Source: Symmachiella macrocystis (GTDB taxonomy: Bacteria > Planctomycetota > Planctomycetia > Planctomycetales > Planctomycetaceae). Taken from it: a DNA stretch of 64,000 bases. The notes under the pieces are model-generated. The model did no database searches and was not told the DNA's origin. It saw only the letters and a list, made by a program, of their open reading frames with translations. The position numbers were made by a program, and so were the translations under genes. The stretch covers positions 3,879,490 to 3,943,489 of the forward strand of contig NZ_SJPP01000001.1 in assembly GCF_007860075.1 (NCBI RefSeq), written 5' to 3'. Numbering within the stretch: the first letter of the stretch is position 1; each line of letters begins with the position of its first letter. Below are positions 10,497-18,569 of this stretch, piece after piece.

Positions 10497-11018
10497 TCAG
10501 GCGCTGGAGACCCTGCCGCGGTAAGGGATTGTCACTTTATCAACTGCTGGCTGCTGCATTTCCTGATCACAACAGGCTGGAGCTGTGCGCCCTGCTGGTT
10601 GCCGCAAGAATTCGCCACGTTTTTCGCAATGGAAGATCTCTACTTCCTGGGTTTCCATCCGTGGAGGTGGAGCGGGGGCTTCGAGTTTGCCTTCTAATAC
10701 GGCCGCCAACTCTAACAATTGCTCTTCTATATTCAGCACCGGTTGGGCAATCCCTTGATCCTGATCGTCACGGACAGGATTGACTGCTAAAAATTGAGTC
10801 CCTTTGCCACGAATCGAGGTGAGCCATTGCAGGAAATCAATGGGAGTCAACTCGGCAACGGTCTCCGTTTGGTCCCAATCGGAATCGCTGATGTAGACGC
10901 GTGCCCTGTCGTCGCTGGTAAACACAGCCACCGCTTCTTCTTGACCATCTTCGTCAGCGTAGAATACCGCTGTCTGAAGATCAGCAACGTTTTTTTTCGC
11001 AATTACATAAATACCCAT
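10497..11018 (-). CDS. Unknown 173-residue protein of the stress block
   Basis: I do not recognise a named family. The N-terminal half (about residues 1-95) looks globular, with a repeated pattern of short strands (GIYVIAKK, AVFYADED, AVAVFTSDDRARVYI, FLAVNPV) that resembles small SseB-like or regulatory domains. A Pro/Ala linker is followed by a Cys-containing tail (FHCEKRG, PACCDQEM). A GGAG seven bases before ATG 11018 sets the start at MGIYVI rather than at the ATG four codons upstream. It lies between the CBS-pair gene and the PRC-barrel gene on the same strand, which suggests a stress-related role, but this is context only. Confidence 0.6.
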   Translation of the reverse strand: MGIYVIAKKNVADLQTAVFYADEDGQEEAVAVFTSDDRARVYISDSDWDQTETVAELTPIDFLQWLTSIRGKGTQFLAVNPVRDDQDQGIAQPVLNIEEQLLELAAVLEGKLEAPAPPPRMETQEVEIFHCEKRGEFLRQPAGRTAPACCDQEMQQPAVDKVTIPYRGRVSSA

Positions 11019-11098
11019 GATCAACTCCATTTATTGTCTGACGAATGATTTCTGAGAGAATCGTGTAGAGATGCGCCATTTCTTTCGCGCACTGAAGG

Positions 11099-11530
11099 TT
11101 ACGTAGCTATGGCCGCCGGTTCACAAATTTTATCAAGCGACTCACCGGACATTTTCCAATCGTGCGCGTGTTGAGCGATGTCACCCAACGACACGACGCC
11201 GACGTACCGGCCATCACAGTCCTGCAGTACCAAACGGAGAATCTGCTTTTCCTGCATCAATGTCGCCGCTCGTTTCACATCATCCTCGGGTGACAATGTC
11301 TCCAGGCATTTCGTCATGATTTCAGCGACATGGGTGGTAGTCGGATTGAGGCTCTCGGTGAGTCCGCGGACAATGATGTCACGATCAGTGATTGTTCCGA
11401 CCAATTTGTCCCACTCGACGACTGGTAGAAATCCAATGTCGTGTTGCGCCATGAGGTTCGCGGCAGCTGATAATGAGGTTTCCACGGAAACGGCTTCGAC
11501 GTTCTCAGTCATTATGTCTAAGAGTTTCAT
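11099..11530 (-). CDS. CBS-pair regulatory protein
   Basis: The 143-residue protein is made almost wholly of two CBS motifs (about residues 7-60 and 72-125), which form a Bateman module binding adenosine nucleotides such as AMP, ATP or SAM. Typical features are MTENVEAVSVETSLSAAANL with DIGFLPVV and VGTITDRDIIVRG in the first unit, and ILRLVLQDCDGRYVGVVSLGDIA in the second. A GAGGAG lies just before ATG 11530, so the longer open frame that reaches 11770 is not used. The next gene upstream encodes a release-factor-like protein 56 bases away on the same strand. CBS-only proteins usually sense energy state. The partner here is unknown. Confidence 0.9.
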   Translation of the reverse strand: MKLLDIMTENVEAVSVETSLSAAANLMAQHDIGFLPVVEWDKLVGTITDRDIIVRGLTESLNPTTTHVAEIMTKCLETLSPEDDVKRAATLMQEKQILRLVLQDCDGRYVGVVSLGDIAQHAHDWKMSGESLDKICEPAAIAT

Positions 11531-11586
11531 CTCGTGCTCCTCAGTGTTCTGGATCTCCTCGGTGTTCTGGATAGGGATGGCTGTGG

Positions 11587-12744
11587 TTATTCGGGCAGAA
11601 AACGCAATGTTGCCGCTAACCGTTGTTCCTGCGGCATCCGACTTTTCGGTAACGTATAAACTGTTCCCCCGGTGGTGAGCGTTTGCACGGCCGAATAGTT
11701 CAGCAGTTCTTCCATTTTGATTTCCTCTTGGCTGTCGACGGCTGCTCCGGAGTTGCCGGGCAGGCCCCACAACTGCTCATCTTCGGCCAGCAATAAGGTC
11801 TCGATCGCCCCCACCTGCGACGCACTCACAATCTGGCTCAGCTTGGTCGTTGTATTTTCATTCGCGACGAACTTATTGAACTGCGTCAGAGCGGATTCGC
11901 GGTCACGTAAAAACATCGGTTCAACGAGTCGCCACGCTGCCGTATGCAATTCTTTGGCGGAGAGATCGTCGGGATTGCCTGCTACCGGCTGGTCATAGAT
12001 GCCGTTGTATTTGCACGACTCACGAAAGATCGGAAACAGATACTCAACGCCGGCAAAAACCAGCGGTACACGTTCGTCGTCAAAATAGTTACTCAGCGCT
12101 CGATTGATGACCTGGAAGTATTGCGAGATTTCGTTGTTCTTTTGCACATCCAGGTCGGCCGCCCCTTGCCCATGAAAGATCGTTCCCCCGGACGCCCGCG
12201 AGGCGCCTGCGGTATGGTGCTGCAAAGTGCTGGTATATTCGTCGATGTTGAGAGCCGAACGCAGGTCCGAGGGAAGTTCGGCCGGTTGCAATTCCGTGAT
12301 TTCGTAATGCGTGCACCGAAAAAGACGTACCTGGTTTTGACTGGCTGCCAAAACGTGGAATTGTCCATCGCCTTGCAATAACCGCACCAACGGTATGATC
12401 TGAAACCGCGGACCGACCACGACCATTTCGGGCAGATCAGCAGGTAGGCGATAACATTCCATGAGATCATCGGCCAAAAACATGGCTAGGCCATCACCTT
12501 GATGTTGCCACCAATCATCATTGGCCTCCAAATTGAGCGACTCGTCAACGCGTTCGTCGATACGCGTTGTATCAACGTCTTGCTCATTCAATTTTTGTTT
12601 GACGCTTGTGATCAGATTTTTGAAGCGGACGGCATTTTGTTGCACTTCCCGACCAGCGCGTACAGTCGGCATGTAAAGCGAGGCTTTCATACCGTCGTTG
12701 CAAGTCACGAGTTGCATGAGATTGTGTTGTGTGAATGAATCCAT
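11587..12744 (-). CDS. Bacterial archaeo-eukaryotic release-factor-like protein (baeRF)
   Basis: The 385-residue protein matches the bacterial relatives of archaeal and eukaryotic peptide release factor 1 (baeRF families, most like the family 3 or 7 type). Features are the N-terminal SLYMPT segment, the LAMFLADD and VVVGPRFQIIPLVRLL strands, FHVLAASQNQVRLFRCT, and a C-terminal L7Ae-like part with ASQVGAIETLLLAEDEQLWG. The loop where eRF1 has its GGQ reads FHGQGAADLD, so it is related but not canonical. These proteins are widespread in bacteria and are thought to act on stalled or hibernating ribosomes. That role is a prediction. It sits between a CBS-pair gene and a YflT-like stress gene on one strand. 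Confidence 0.8.
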   Translation of the reverse strand: MDSFTQHNLMQLVTCNDGMKASLYMPTVRAGREVQQNAVRFKNLITSVKQKLNEQDVDTTRIDERVDESLNLEANDDWWQHQGDGLAMFLADDLMECYRLPADLPEMVVVGPRFQIIPLVRLLQGDGQFHVLAASQNQVRLFRCTHYEITELQPAELPSDLRSALNIDEYTSTLQHHTAGASRASGGTIFHGQGAADLDVQKNNEISQYFQVINRALSNYFDDERVPLVFAGVEYLFPIFRESCKYNGIYDQPVAGNPDDLSAKELHTAAWRLVEPMFLRDRESALTQFNKFVANENTTTKLSQIVSASQVGAIETLLLAEDEQLWGLPGNSGAAVDSQEEIKMEELLNYSAVQTLTTGGTVYTLPKSRMPQEQRLAATLRFLPE

Positions 12745-12811
12745 AGTATTTCAAATCAAAGTGCGAGTAGGGTGAAGTTGTCGAGCTGCCCGATGGAATG
12801 CGCTGATTTGC

Positions 12812-13333
12812 TCAGCCTTCGCTCAGCGGTAACGGTGAGGCGCCACTTTCTTCAAGTATCTGGCCAGCTTGTGTGAGGTGGCCGGCTTTCTGAGCATCCT
12901 CGTCAGAAAGATCAACGGCGACGAGAATATTTCCCTGAGCGACGGCTTGATCGTAAAAGCGGGCCAGTTCGTTCTCGACGCCGCTCCCCACAAAAATCCC
13001 CAACAAGGTTCCCGTAAGCCCGCCGGCGAAAATGGGGCCTATGGCAACGATTCCCATTCCCCCCGTCGTTGCCACACCAGCCAGTGAGACTAGTGCACCC
13101 AGTACGCCGCCAATGACCCCAGACTTGCCCACTCCTTCTTGATCGGTTTTGGTAATTCCCTCGCTTTGACGCAATGCGCCAAAGTGCTGTTCCTTACTTT
13201 CGTCGGAACAGATGACAGTGATTTCCTCTTTTTGAAAACCGGCGTCCAGCAAATTTGCGACGGCGCGGTCTGCGTTTTCGACGGTTATAAATATGCCTGC
13301 GCGGATCGGCTCGTAGTTGATTGAAGTCGACAT
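12812..13333 (-). CDS. YflT/GSP17M-like general stress protein
   Basis: The 173-residue protein has an N-terminal ferredoxin-like segment (AGIFITVENADRAVANLLDAGFQKEEITVIC) typical of the general stress protein 17M family, then a Gly/Ala/Val-rich hydrophobic hairpin at about residues 70-125 that probably enters the membrane, and a C-terminal helix-strand segment. Family members are induced by heat and other stress. The biochemical role is not known. A GGTG precedes ATG 13333, which I prefer to an upstream start that would add 17 residues. It is the first gene of a same-strand run with the baeRF and CBS genes. The run ends downstream at the MscS gene. Confidence 0.7.
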   Translation of the reverse strand: MSTSINYEPIRAGIFITVENADRAVANLLDAGFQKEEITVICSDESKEQHFGALRQSEGITKTDQEGVGKSGVIGGVLGALVSLAGVATTGGMGIVAIGPIFAGGLTGTLLGIFVGSGVENELARFYDQAVAQGNILVAVDLSDEDAQKAGHLTQAGQILEESGASPLPLSEG

Positions 13334-13856
13334 GTTTTCACCTATTCCTAAGACCGTTGAAAAATCCGTCGTGCGGGCCGGCAATTCTCGTTACCGTGTT
13401 GCCCGTTAGCGACGTTCTATGTAAATGAATTCTGCACAATTGATGCCGAGCGGATTTAAAGTTCTGATTCCCCGAAAACCATGCCTATTCGCCCGCGGAG
13501 TTGATCGTTCGGCGTGCGACGTGGTCGACAAGCACCCAGAAAAGAGGCTGGGTGATGTGCTGCAGCGAGTGAAGATTGCGGATAACGCTCCACGATCCAT
13601 CGCTGCCGCACTCTAGGCAATGCTGAGAACTTCGCCCAAGCGTTGATTGATTCACTGCTAGATCAAGAATTGGAGGACTGCGCTCAACTCAGCCTAGGCG
13701 CGCGAGAAAGGGGCGTATTGCGAGTAAACGCTAAATGCGGCGCGAAACGCATCGGAAGAATGGCAATACCAAACGGGAGCTTATCAACTGCTCCTGCTCT
13801 CACGCAGTGCACGATGCACACGGGCTTAGAGCATTAGTGGCCAGTCGCGGTCACTG
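13334..13856. other. Intergenic region, nothing recognised
   Basis: About 520 bases between the YflT-like gene and the next minus-strand gene. Two short frames, one per strand, span 13406-13616 but neither has a known domain or ribosome binding site. It should hold the promoter of the stress-gene run. No clear promoter pair was found. Confidence 0.4.
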
Positions 13857-14348
13857 CTAGTGCCCGAATCCGCGATCGCGATCATACGCTTCCATCAGCC
13901 AGGTATCGATCACTGTTTCCTGCTTGCGTACCTCTGTTACGAATTCCAGGCCGTGCTGAACGATATTCTCGATCGGTTCCTCGAGCTGTTTTTCGTCGGC
14001 GCCCACTGCATCCGCAAGCGGTTTGAGTTTGGCCAGTCTCGTGAGTAGGATGGCGCATCGCTGGAGGTTCTCTTGATCGGTGTGTTTCATTTCCCGGACG
14101 CGCCCGAACAGTGCCGGATCTTCGCTGCCGATTTGTTGAAATTGTTTCGCATGCTTGGACTCAATCCATGTATGCAATACACGCTCTGTGCTATCCAATT
14201 CCGTTTGCACAGCTTCCAACCAGCGCCCCAATTCACCCGGAACGAGAGGGACGTGGAGGCTACGTTCTAACAGTTCCAGGTGTTCCAGCAATGCGTTATC
14301 TTTGGGTTTCGCGGTTTCCATCAGGCACCCCAAATCAATGTCGTTCAT
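13857..14348 (-). CDS. Unknown all-helical 163-residue protein
   Basis: The protein is predicted to be almost entirely helical, rich in Glu, Leu and charged residues, with His/Trp pairs such as VLHTWIES and a Trp in VIDTWLMEAYDRDRG. Its size and helix pattern resemble four-helix-bundle proteins such as hemerythrin-like domains, but the His/Glu ligand spacing is not clearly present, so I leave the function open. ATG 14321 is an alternative start with a GGGG six bases upstream, whereas the first ATG has none. It is separated from the stress block by about 520 bases. Confidence 0.55.
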   Translation of the reverse strand: MNDIDLGCLMETAKPKDNALLEHLELLERSLHVPLVPGELGRWLEAVQTELDSTERVLHTWIESKHAKQFQQIGSEDPALFGRVREMKHTDQENLQRCAILLTRLAKLKPLADAVGADEKQLEEPIENIVQHGLEFVTEVRKQETVIDTWLMEAYDRDRGFGH

Positions 14349-14360
14349 GTTCTAGAACTA

Positions 14361-14436
14361 GTTTCAAAACCCGGTTGGGCTTGTCCCCTGAACTTGCAGG
14401 TCAGAGTCAGCGGGACGCGCCAGAGGGTTTTGAAAC
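14361..14436. repeat. 12-base inverted repeat with 52-base spacer
   Basis: GTTTCAAAACCC at 14361-14372 is matched by its exact reverse complement at 14425-14436. It lies just upstream of the helical-protein gene. It may be a small palindromic element or a chance fold. Confidence 0.45.
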
Positions 14437-14518
14437 GACTTGTAGGAATTCGTGAACCTCTCGTCGATTTTCAGGCAGTAGATAGTTCTGAATACCGACG
14501 AGCAAGGTTCACTTCAGC

Positions 14519-15361
14519 TTATTCAAAGTTATAAGCTTCGTTGGCCGAGTCAAAGTCTTTGTCGGTGAGGTTCTGATTGGCTTTGACATCGCGGTATTCG
14601 TACCGTTCTACAAGTCCACCCGGTTGGCGGTCATCCCAACCGTAACTCGCGATGCAGACTGGAAGCTTCGATTCCTCACAGATGTGCAGCACGGTTTTGG
14701 AGTATTCCGGATGCACGTCAGGCCCGGAGAATTCGATCGTATAACAAACGCAGGCCATGTCGTCTAAAAACTCATTTTGCACTTTGCACGTGGTCTTTTT
14801 TAATTCCAAACCTTTGTTTTCTTTGAGGATGCGTTCCACCAGTTGCAGAAGACCAATTTTTGTAATCGGATACCGCGAGTCTTTCATCGCTTTTTCCTCG
14901 TCGGGCTGAATTGCCAGCGTTCCGGCAAAACTCAGCAAACCCTCATCGAGTTTGACGAGCAGTTTGTCGTCGTTTTGACCTTGGACGTACAACGCCTCTT
15001 TGCCAGTCTTTTTCCAACGCAGATAAACGCTCATGGGATGGTGACGCAGTTTTAAGTCAATCTCCTCCGCATCGCGCAGAACGTCGTCTTTACGGATTTG
15101 GCGAATGAAGCGTGCTTCGTATCCTTGCATTTTACCAACTGCCTCGCGTGCCTGTTTGAGATCGGCGAGCAATGCTTTTTGGTTTTCTTGTGACTGTTTT
15201 GTATCTGATACGTCGAGTGACTGAGACAGACGATCGTCTGCGACGGACATTCCTTGCACGTCGGCGCCCGCAAGTTCCGAGTGGTCGCTGCTGCTGTAAT
15301 TGATGGCCAATGCGGTTAAAACGAGCCCCAGGCCGCTTGAAAGTGCAATACGGTAAAACAT
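14519..15361 (-). CDS. DUF1571 exported protein
   Basis: The 280-residue protein has a short signal-like N-terminus (hydrophobic at about residues 6-20), a helical linker, and a DUF1571 domain with the typical ARFIRQIRKDDVLRDAEEIDLKLR and PMSVYLRWKKTGKEALYV segments, followed by beta strands (VCYTIEFSGPD) and SYGWDDRQPGGLVERYEY. DUF1571 is a domain of unknown function found mainly in Planctomycetota; the fold is thought to resemble outer-membrane lipoprotein-carrier-like beta structures, but this is not proven. An AGGGGA before ATG 15361 sets the start. It is 362 bases downstream of the HAD phosphatase on the same strand, so cotranscription is uncertain. Confidence 0.8.
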   Translation of the reverse strand: MFYRIALSSGLGLVLTALAINYSSSDHSELAGADVQGMSVADDRLSQSLDVSDTKQSQENQKALLADLKQAREAVGKMQGYEARFIRQIRKDDVLRDAEEIDLKLRHHPMSVYLRWKKTGKEALYVQGQNDDKLLVKLDEGLLSFAGTLAIQPDEEKAMKDSRYPITKIGLLQLVERILKENKGLELKKTTCKVQNEFLDDMACVCYTIEFSGPDVHPEYSKTVLHICEESKLPVCIASYGWDDRQPGGLVERYEYRDVKANQNLTDKDFDSANEAYNFE

Positions 15362-15723
15362 GGTGTTCCCCTTAGATTGGCATGAACCCGCCACCCCGAT
15401 TCCATAAATTGGACATCTAAAGAGGGGCTGGCTCATTAGGAATGAACACCACTTGCAAGTTGTGTACCGTAAGCCGTAAAGAAATCCACCTGTGAGCGCA
15501 AGTCGTTCCATATATGTGGATTGCGGAAAGTGACTCAGTAAAAAGCGGGGCGAGCTGCTCTCAGGGAAATTTGCGTTTTGAGAGGAGTTGGTCGCTGGAC
15601 GCTCAGCTTGGCAGTCGCATATCATCCCCACGCGACCGGCCGAACGACTACATACGTCGTCGACCGGATTTAAGAGAACGACCGCACTTCGACCTGCCAA
15701 TGCGTGTTGTTGTTAGACCGGGG
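15362..15723. other. Intergenic region, nothing recognised
   Basis: The 362 bases separate the HAD phosphatase stop from the DUF1571 start. No coding frame, known repeat or strong hairpin was seen. Confidence 0.4.
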
Positions 15724-16734
15724 CTACTTATCAAACGGGTACACGCGATTCCAGTCGTTTTTCATGCTGATCACAAACCAACCTCGATTTTGTGCTTTGT
15801 CGTAGAGGGCTTGCGGGAAGGCACCGACTTTTGTTTCGGGCAGCCCTTGGGCCGGACCGTAGGCATACTCGCGTTTGGCGTCGTCGTGCAGGACGAGCAT
15901 TCCCAGTCGAGCGCCCTCGCCGGCGGTGGTGTATTCCAGCATCTCCTGATCGCCCGGTGTATTTCCGAACGAGGCAAACGGGCGACGACCGATCATCATG
16001 TGGATCCCTTCCGGCTTGCCACCTTTGTCGTCGTTGAGGATCAGCTTGGGCTGTTTGGTCAAAATCGGTTTGCCATCTTTTGCATAGCCGTACTTGGTTT
16101 CTCCAATGGTGCCAACCAACTGCTCGGGTGGAATGCCGTACACCTGTTCGGCGTAGACACGGACAAAATCCTGTCCGCCGCCCGTGACAATGTACGTCTT
16201 GTATCCGTGCGCCCGCAAATACTTTAGGACTTCGAGCATCGGTTGATAGATCAATTCCGTATATGGCCGATCAAACCGCGGGTGGCGGGCCGTCTTCAAC
16301 CAGGCCTTCACGTCCGCGCGGAACTGTTCGGTCGTCATGCCCGTAAGCGTTGCAGCGAGTATCGTCTTGAGATCCTTCAGCTCCAACTTGGCAATTGCAG
16401 CTCGGTCACCAGTGAGAACCGTCTTGAACGGCTCGACATTTTTTAATTCCGGTTTGGCCTTCACGACCGCTGGAACGCGATCCAAGCAGTAGGTCACCTG
16501 CGCGTAGATAGGGTGCTCGGTCCAGAGTGTGCCATCCTGGTCGAACGTGGCGATACGTTGCTCTGTCGGTACGTACTGTGGACTGGACTTATCTGTGGTG
16601 ACCTGCACAAAGTTGAGAATCGCTTGTTTCGCCGGCCCGTCATTCCAGGATGGTAACGGGTCCTGTGCCTGAGCGTTTGTGAAAGTGACGAAGGCCAGTG
16701 TTGCAAAAGTAATCGTGGCGAGTAGCGACTTCAT
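15724..16734 (-). CDS. Secreted HAD-superfamily phosphatase
   Basis: The 336-residue protein has a signal peptide (hydrophobic residues 5-20, AQAQ cleavage region) and a haloacid dehalogenase fold. Motif I is DQDGT with the nucleophile Asp65 and acid/base Asp67. Motif II is the Thr in IVTGGGQDF. Motif III is a Lys around KLILNDDKGGKPEG, and motif IV is FGNTPGDQEM. The helical cap between motifs I and II is about 120 residues. Related proteins act on phosphoserine or other small phosphomonoesters; a secreted form probably scavenges phosphate. AAGGAGA precedes the ATG. The substrate is not defined by the sequence. Confidence 0.85.
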   Translation of the reverse strand: MKSLLATITFATLAFVTFTNAQAQDPLPSWNDGPAKQAILNFVQVTTDKSSPQYVPTEQRIATFDQDGTLWTEHPIYAQVTYCLDRVPAVVKAKPELKNVEPFKTVLTGDRAAIAKLELKDLKTILAATLTGMTTEQFRADVKAWLKTARHPRFDRPYTELIYQPMLEVLKYLRAHGYKTYIVTGGGQDFVRVYAEQVYGIPPEQLVGTIGETKYGYAKDGKPILTKQPKLILNDDKGGKPEGIHMMIGRRPFASFGNTPGDQEMLEYTTAGEGARLGMLVLHDDAKREYAYGPAQGLPETKVGAFPQALYDKAQNRGWFVISMKNDWNRVYPFDK

Positions 16735-17108
16735 GGTTGGGTCTCCTTATGTCTATCGGTGGCCCTGGACGCCGCGACTTCTGCTCAGCAGACGATCCAG
16801 TGATTCGCGACATACGTCGCTCAATTGATCTCTGCGAATGATAACCGAGTTCCGGGCACATTGCGCTAAAAACAAATCAGAATCGCCGCAGTTTTTCAAC
16901 AGTGGGAAATGGGCGTGTCGGCTGGTCAAAAAAACGGGCGGAGTCAGGAATACTTTTGCGTTTGTTCCATCCCGTCCGATATGATCTACCAGCGTACTCT
17001 TGGAGCGGTATGACGCAAGGCCGTTTCAGCGCCTTCACCGCACGCACGGACGGTTCACGCGTCGAGGTGGTTTCGACGATCCGACTTACTCGGCTGGACA
17101 ATGATTTG
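16735..17108. other. Intergenic region before the LRR pair
   Basis: The region holds the leaders of two divergent genes. A weak promoter-like pair on the plus strand is TTGCGT at 16956-16961 and TATGAT at 16980-16985 with 18 bases between. The -35 is poor, so this is only a candidate. An open plus-strand frame runs from 16902 into the first LRR gene, but its extra codons do not look coding. Confidence 0.35.
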
Positions 17109-17789
17109 ATGAACGACGAAACTCCAAAACCGCGCTGGTGGACGCGACTACTCCACCGGCCGGGCTGGTTGGCAGTGCTGGCGGTCTGTTTATTGCTCTC
17201 GGCGGTGTTGGTGCCGTTTGGTTGGCGATACTATCGCGTACAGCAGCTGGTTGCGGGGATTGAGGCTTGTGGTGGGGGAGTGGGATTTGAGCTAGGCGGT
17301 CCGACTTGGTTGAGGAATATCGTTGGAGATGAGTGGATGAAACCGTTTGATATTCCCAGCGAACTTCTTTGCCAATTGCCGGCGCCGATATCGGCTGGGA
17401 GAGCATGGTACAAGGTCGGAGAATTCGACGACGAAGAATTCCTAGCCTACGTCGTTCCGCTTAACCATCTTTACGGCTTTAAGCGTGTTGGCATCTGCAA
17501 TAGTCAAATGACGAATCGAAGCTTTAAAGCTTTAGCACACTTCGATGATTTGGAACAAATTGGGCTGGGCAGCAAGGCATTCAACGACGACGCTTTGGCG
17601 CACTTGGCCAACGCCCGTAAGCTCCGTTCGCTCGATCTCTCAGGCACATCCGTGACCGACGAAGGACTACAGCATCTGCAAGGCTTGAAGGACCTCGAAT
17701 CGCTATCCCTGTCCAACACCGACGTCACCGACGAAGGGGTCTCGGAATTGCAGCGGCACTTGCCGGGGTTGGATGTTTCCGACGATTAA
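17109..17789 (+). CDS. LRR-type membrane protein, copy 1 of a tandem pair
   Basis: The 226-residue protein has a short cytoplasmic N-terminus (MNDETPK), one transmembrane helix at about residues 17-38 (LAVCLLLSAVLVPFGW), a variable domain, and at the C-terminus three to four leucine-rich repeats of the type L-x-x-L-x-L-S-G-T-x-V-T-D-E-G-L (LRSLDLSGTSVTDEGL, LESLSLSNTDVTDEGV). It belongs to the large planctomycete set of membrane-anchored LRR proteins of unknown role, probably displaying a binding surface outside the membrane. I chose ATG 17109 because the next gene starts with the same MNDETPK. The copy directly downstream is a paralogue. Confidence 0.75.
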   Translation: MNDETPKPRWWTRLLHRPGWLAVLAVCLLLSAVLVPFGWRYYRVQQLVAGIEACGGGVGFELGGPTWLRNIVGDEWMKPFDIPSELLCQLPAPISAGRAWYKVGEFDDEEFLAYVVPLNHLYGFKRVGICNSQMTNRSFKALAHFDDLEQIGLGSKAFNDDALAHLANARKLRSLDLSGTSVTDEGLQHLQGLKDLESLSLSNTDVTDEGVSELQRHLPGLDVSDD

Positions 17790-17823
17790 TAGCTGCCGAT
17801 CACGGCGGTGAGGGGCGGAGGAG

Positions 17824-18528
17824 ATGAACGACGAAACTCCAAAAACGCGATTGTGGAAGCGGCTGCTTTACCGGCCGGGGTGGTTGATTGCGCTGGCGGT
17901 TTGTTTGTTGCTCTCGGCGGTGTTGGTGCCGTTCGGTTGGAGGTATTATCGCACGCGGCAGTTGATCGCCGGGATTGAGGCGCATGGAGGGAGTGTTGGC
18001 TTCAAGCAGGGTGGCTCCCAATGGTTGCGGGATATTGTGGGCAATGAGTGGATGAAGCCGTTTGATGCCCCGTACGAAGTGAGTTGGAGAAGGTTTCGAT
18101 TATCGGGGGCTTGGACGTTGCCAAGTCTCTCGGGGGTGAAGTCTGGCCCACCAAAAGAGAAACTAACCGACGCCGTGTTTATTCGTTACGTTGTCCCCCT
18201 GGATGATCTCCATGGAATAAGGACCGTTGCGATTGACGGTAACAATCTAACGCTCTGGAGTTTTAAAGAGCTCTCGCAATTCGAACATTTAGAAGTCTTG
18301 TCGTTGAGCGACAAAGCGTTTGACGACGAGGCACTAGGACATTTCTCCATGTCGTTCAATTTGCAGAAGCTTTACCTTTCCGGAACTTCGATATCCGACG
18401 AAGGCTTGCGGCATTTGTATTGGCTGGAAAACCTGGAGGTGGTTTCGTTGTACGATACAAACGTGACCTCACAGGCCGAATGGCGATTGCAACGCCGTTT
18501 GTCCAGCCGGTTCAAATTGGACGATTGA
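17824..18528 (+). CDS. LRR-type membrane protein, copy 2 of a tandem pair
   Basis: The 234-residue paralogue of the previous gene starts 35 bases after it, with a GGAGGAG directly before the ATG. The N-terminal helix is almost identical (CLLLSAVLVPFGWRYYR), the middle segment is longer by about ten residues, and the LRR part is more diverged: one clear repeat (LQKLYLSGTSISDEGL) and a final partial one (LEVVSLYDTNVT). The two are clearly a tandem duplication. The copy 2 repeats have lost the ordered D-E-G pattern in the last unit, so binding may differ. The role is unknown. Confidence 0.75.
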   Translation: MNDETPKTRLWKRLLYRPGWLIALAVCLLLSAVLVPFGWRYYRTRQLIAGIEAHGGSVGFKQGGSQWLRDIVGNEWMKPFDAPYEVSWRRFRLSGAWTLPSLSGVKSGPPKEKLTDAVFIRYVVPLDDLHGIRTVAIDGNNLTLWSFKELSQFEHLEVLSLSDKAFDDEALGHFSMSFNLQKLYLSGTSISDEGLRHLYWLENLEVVSLYDTNVTSQAEWRLQRRLSSRFKLDD

Positions 18529-18539
18529 GCGCCGCGCAC

Positions 18540-18563
18540 GACGGCGAAGCCGTCGGTTTGGGA
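18540..18563. repeat. Short hairpin repeat, AGCCGTCGGTTTGGGA family
   Basis: GACGGC-GAA-GCCGTC followed by GGTTTGGGA. A second copy with one base fewer in the loop occurs at 51295-51317. It lies between the convergent LRR and amidase genes and may also act as a terminator. Confidence 0.6.
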
Positions 18564-18569
18564 TTTGGT

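Noticed and set aside
13406-13616. Two opposing short frames in the gap after the YflT-like gene
   Set aside because: Neither has a recognised domain, and they overlap each other fully.
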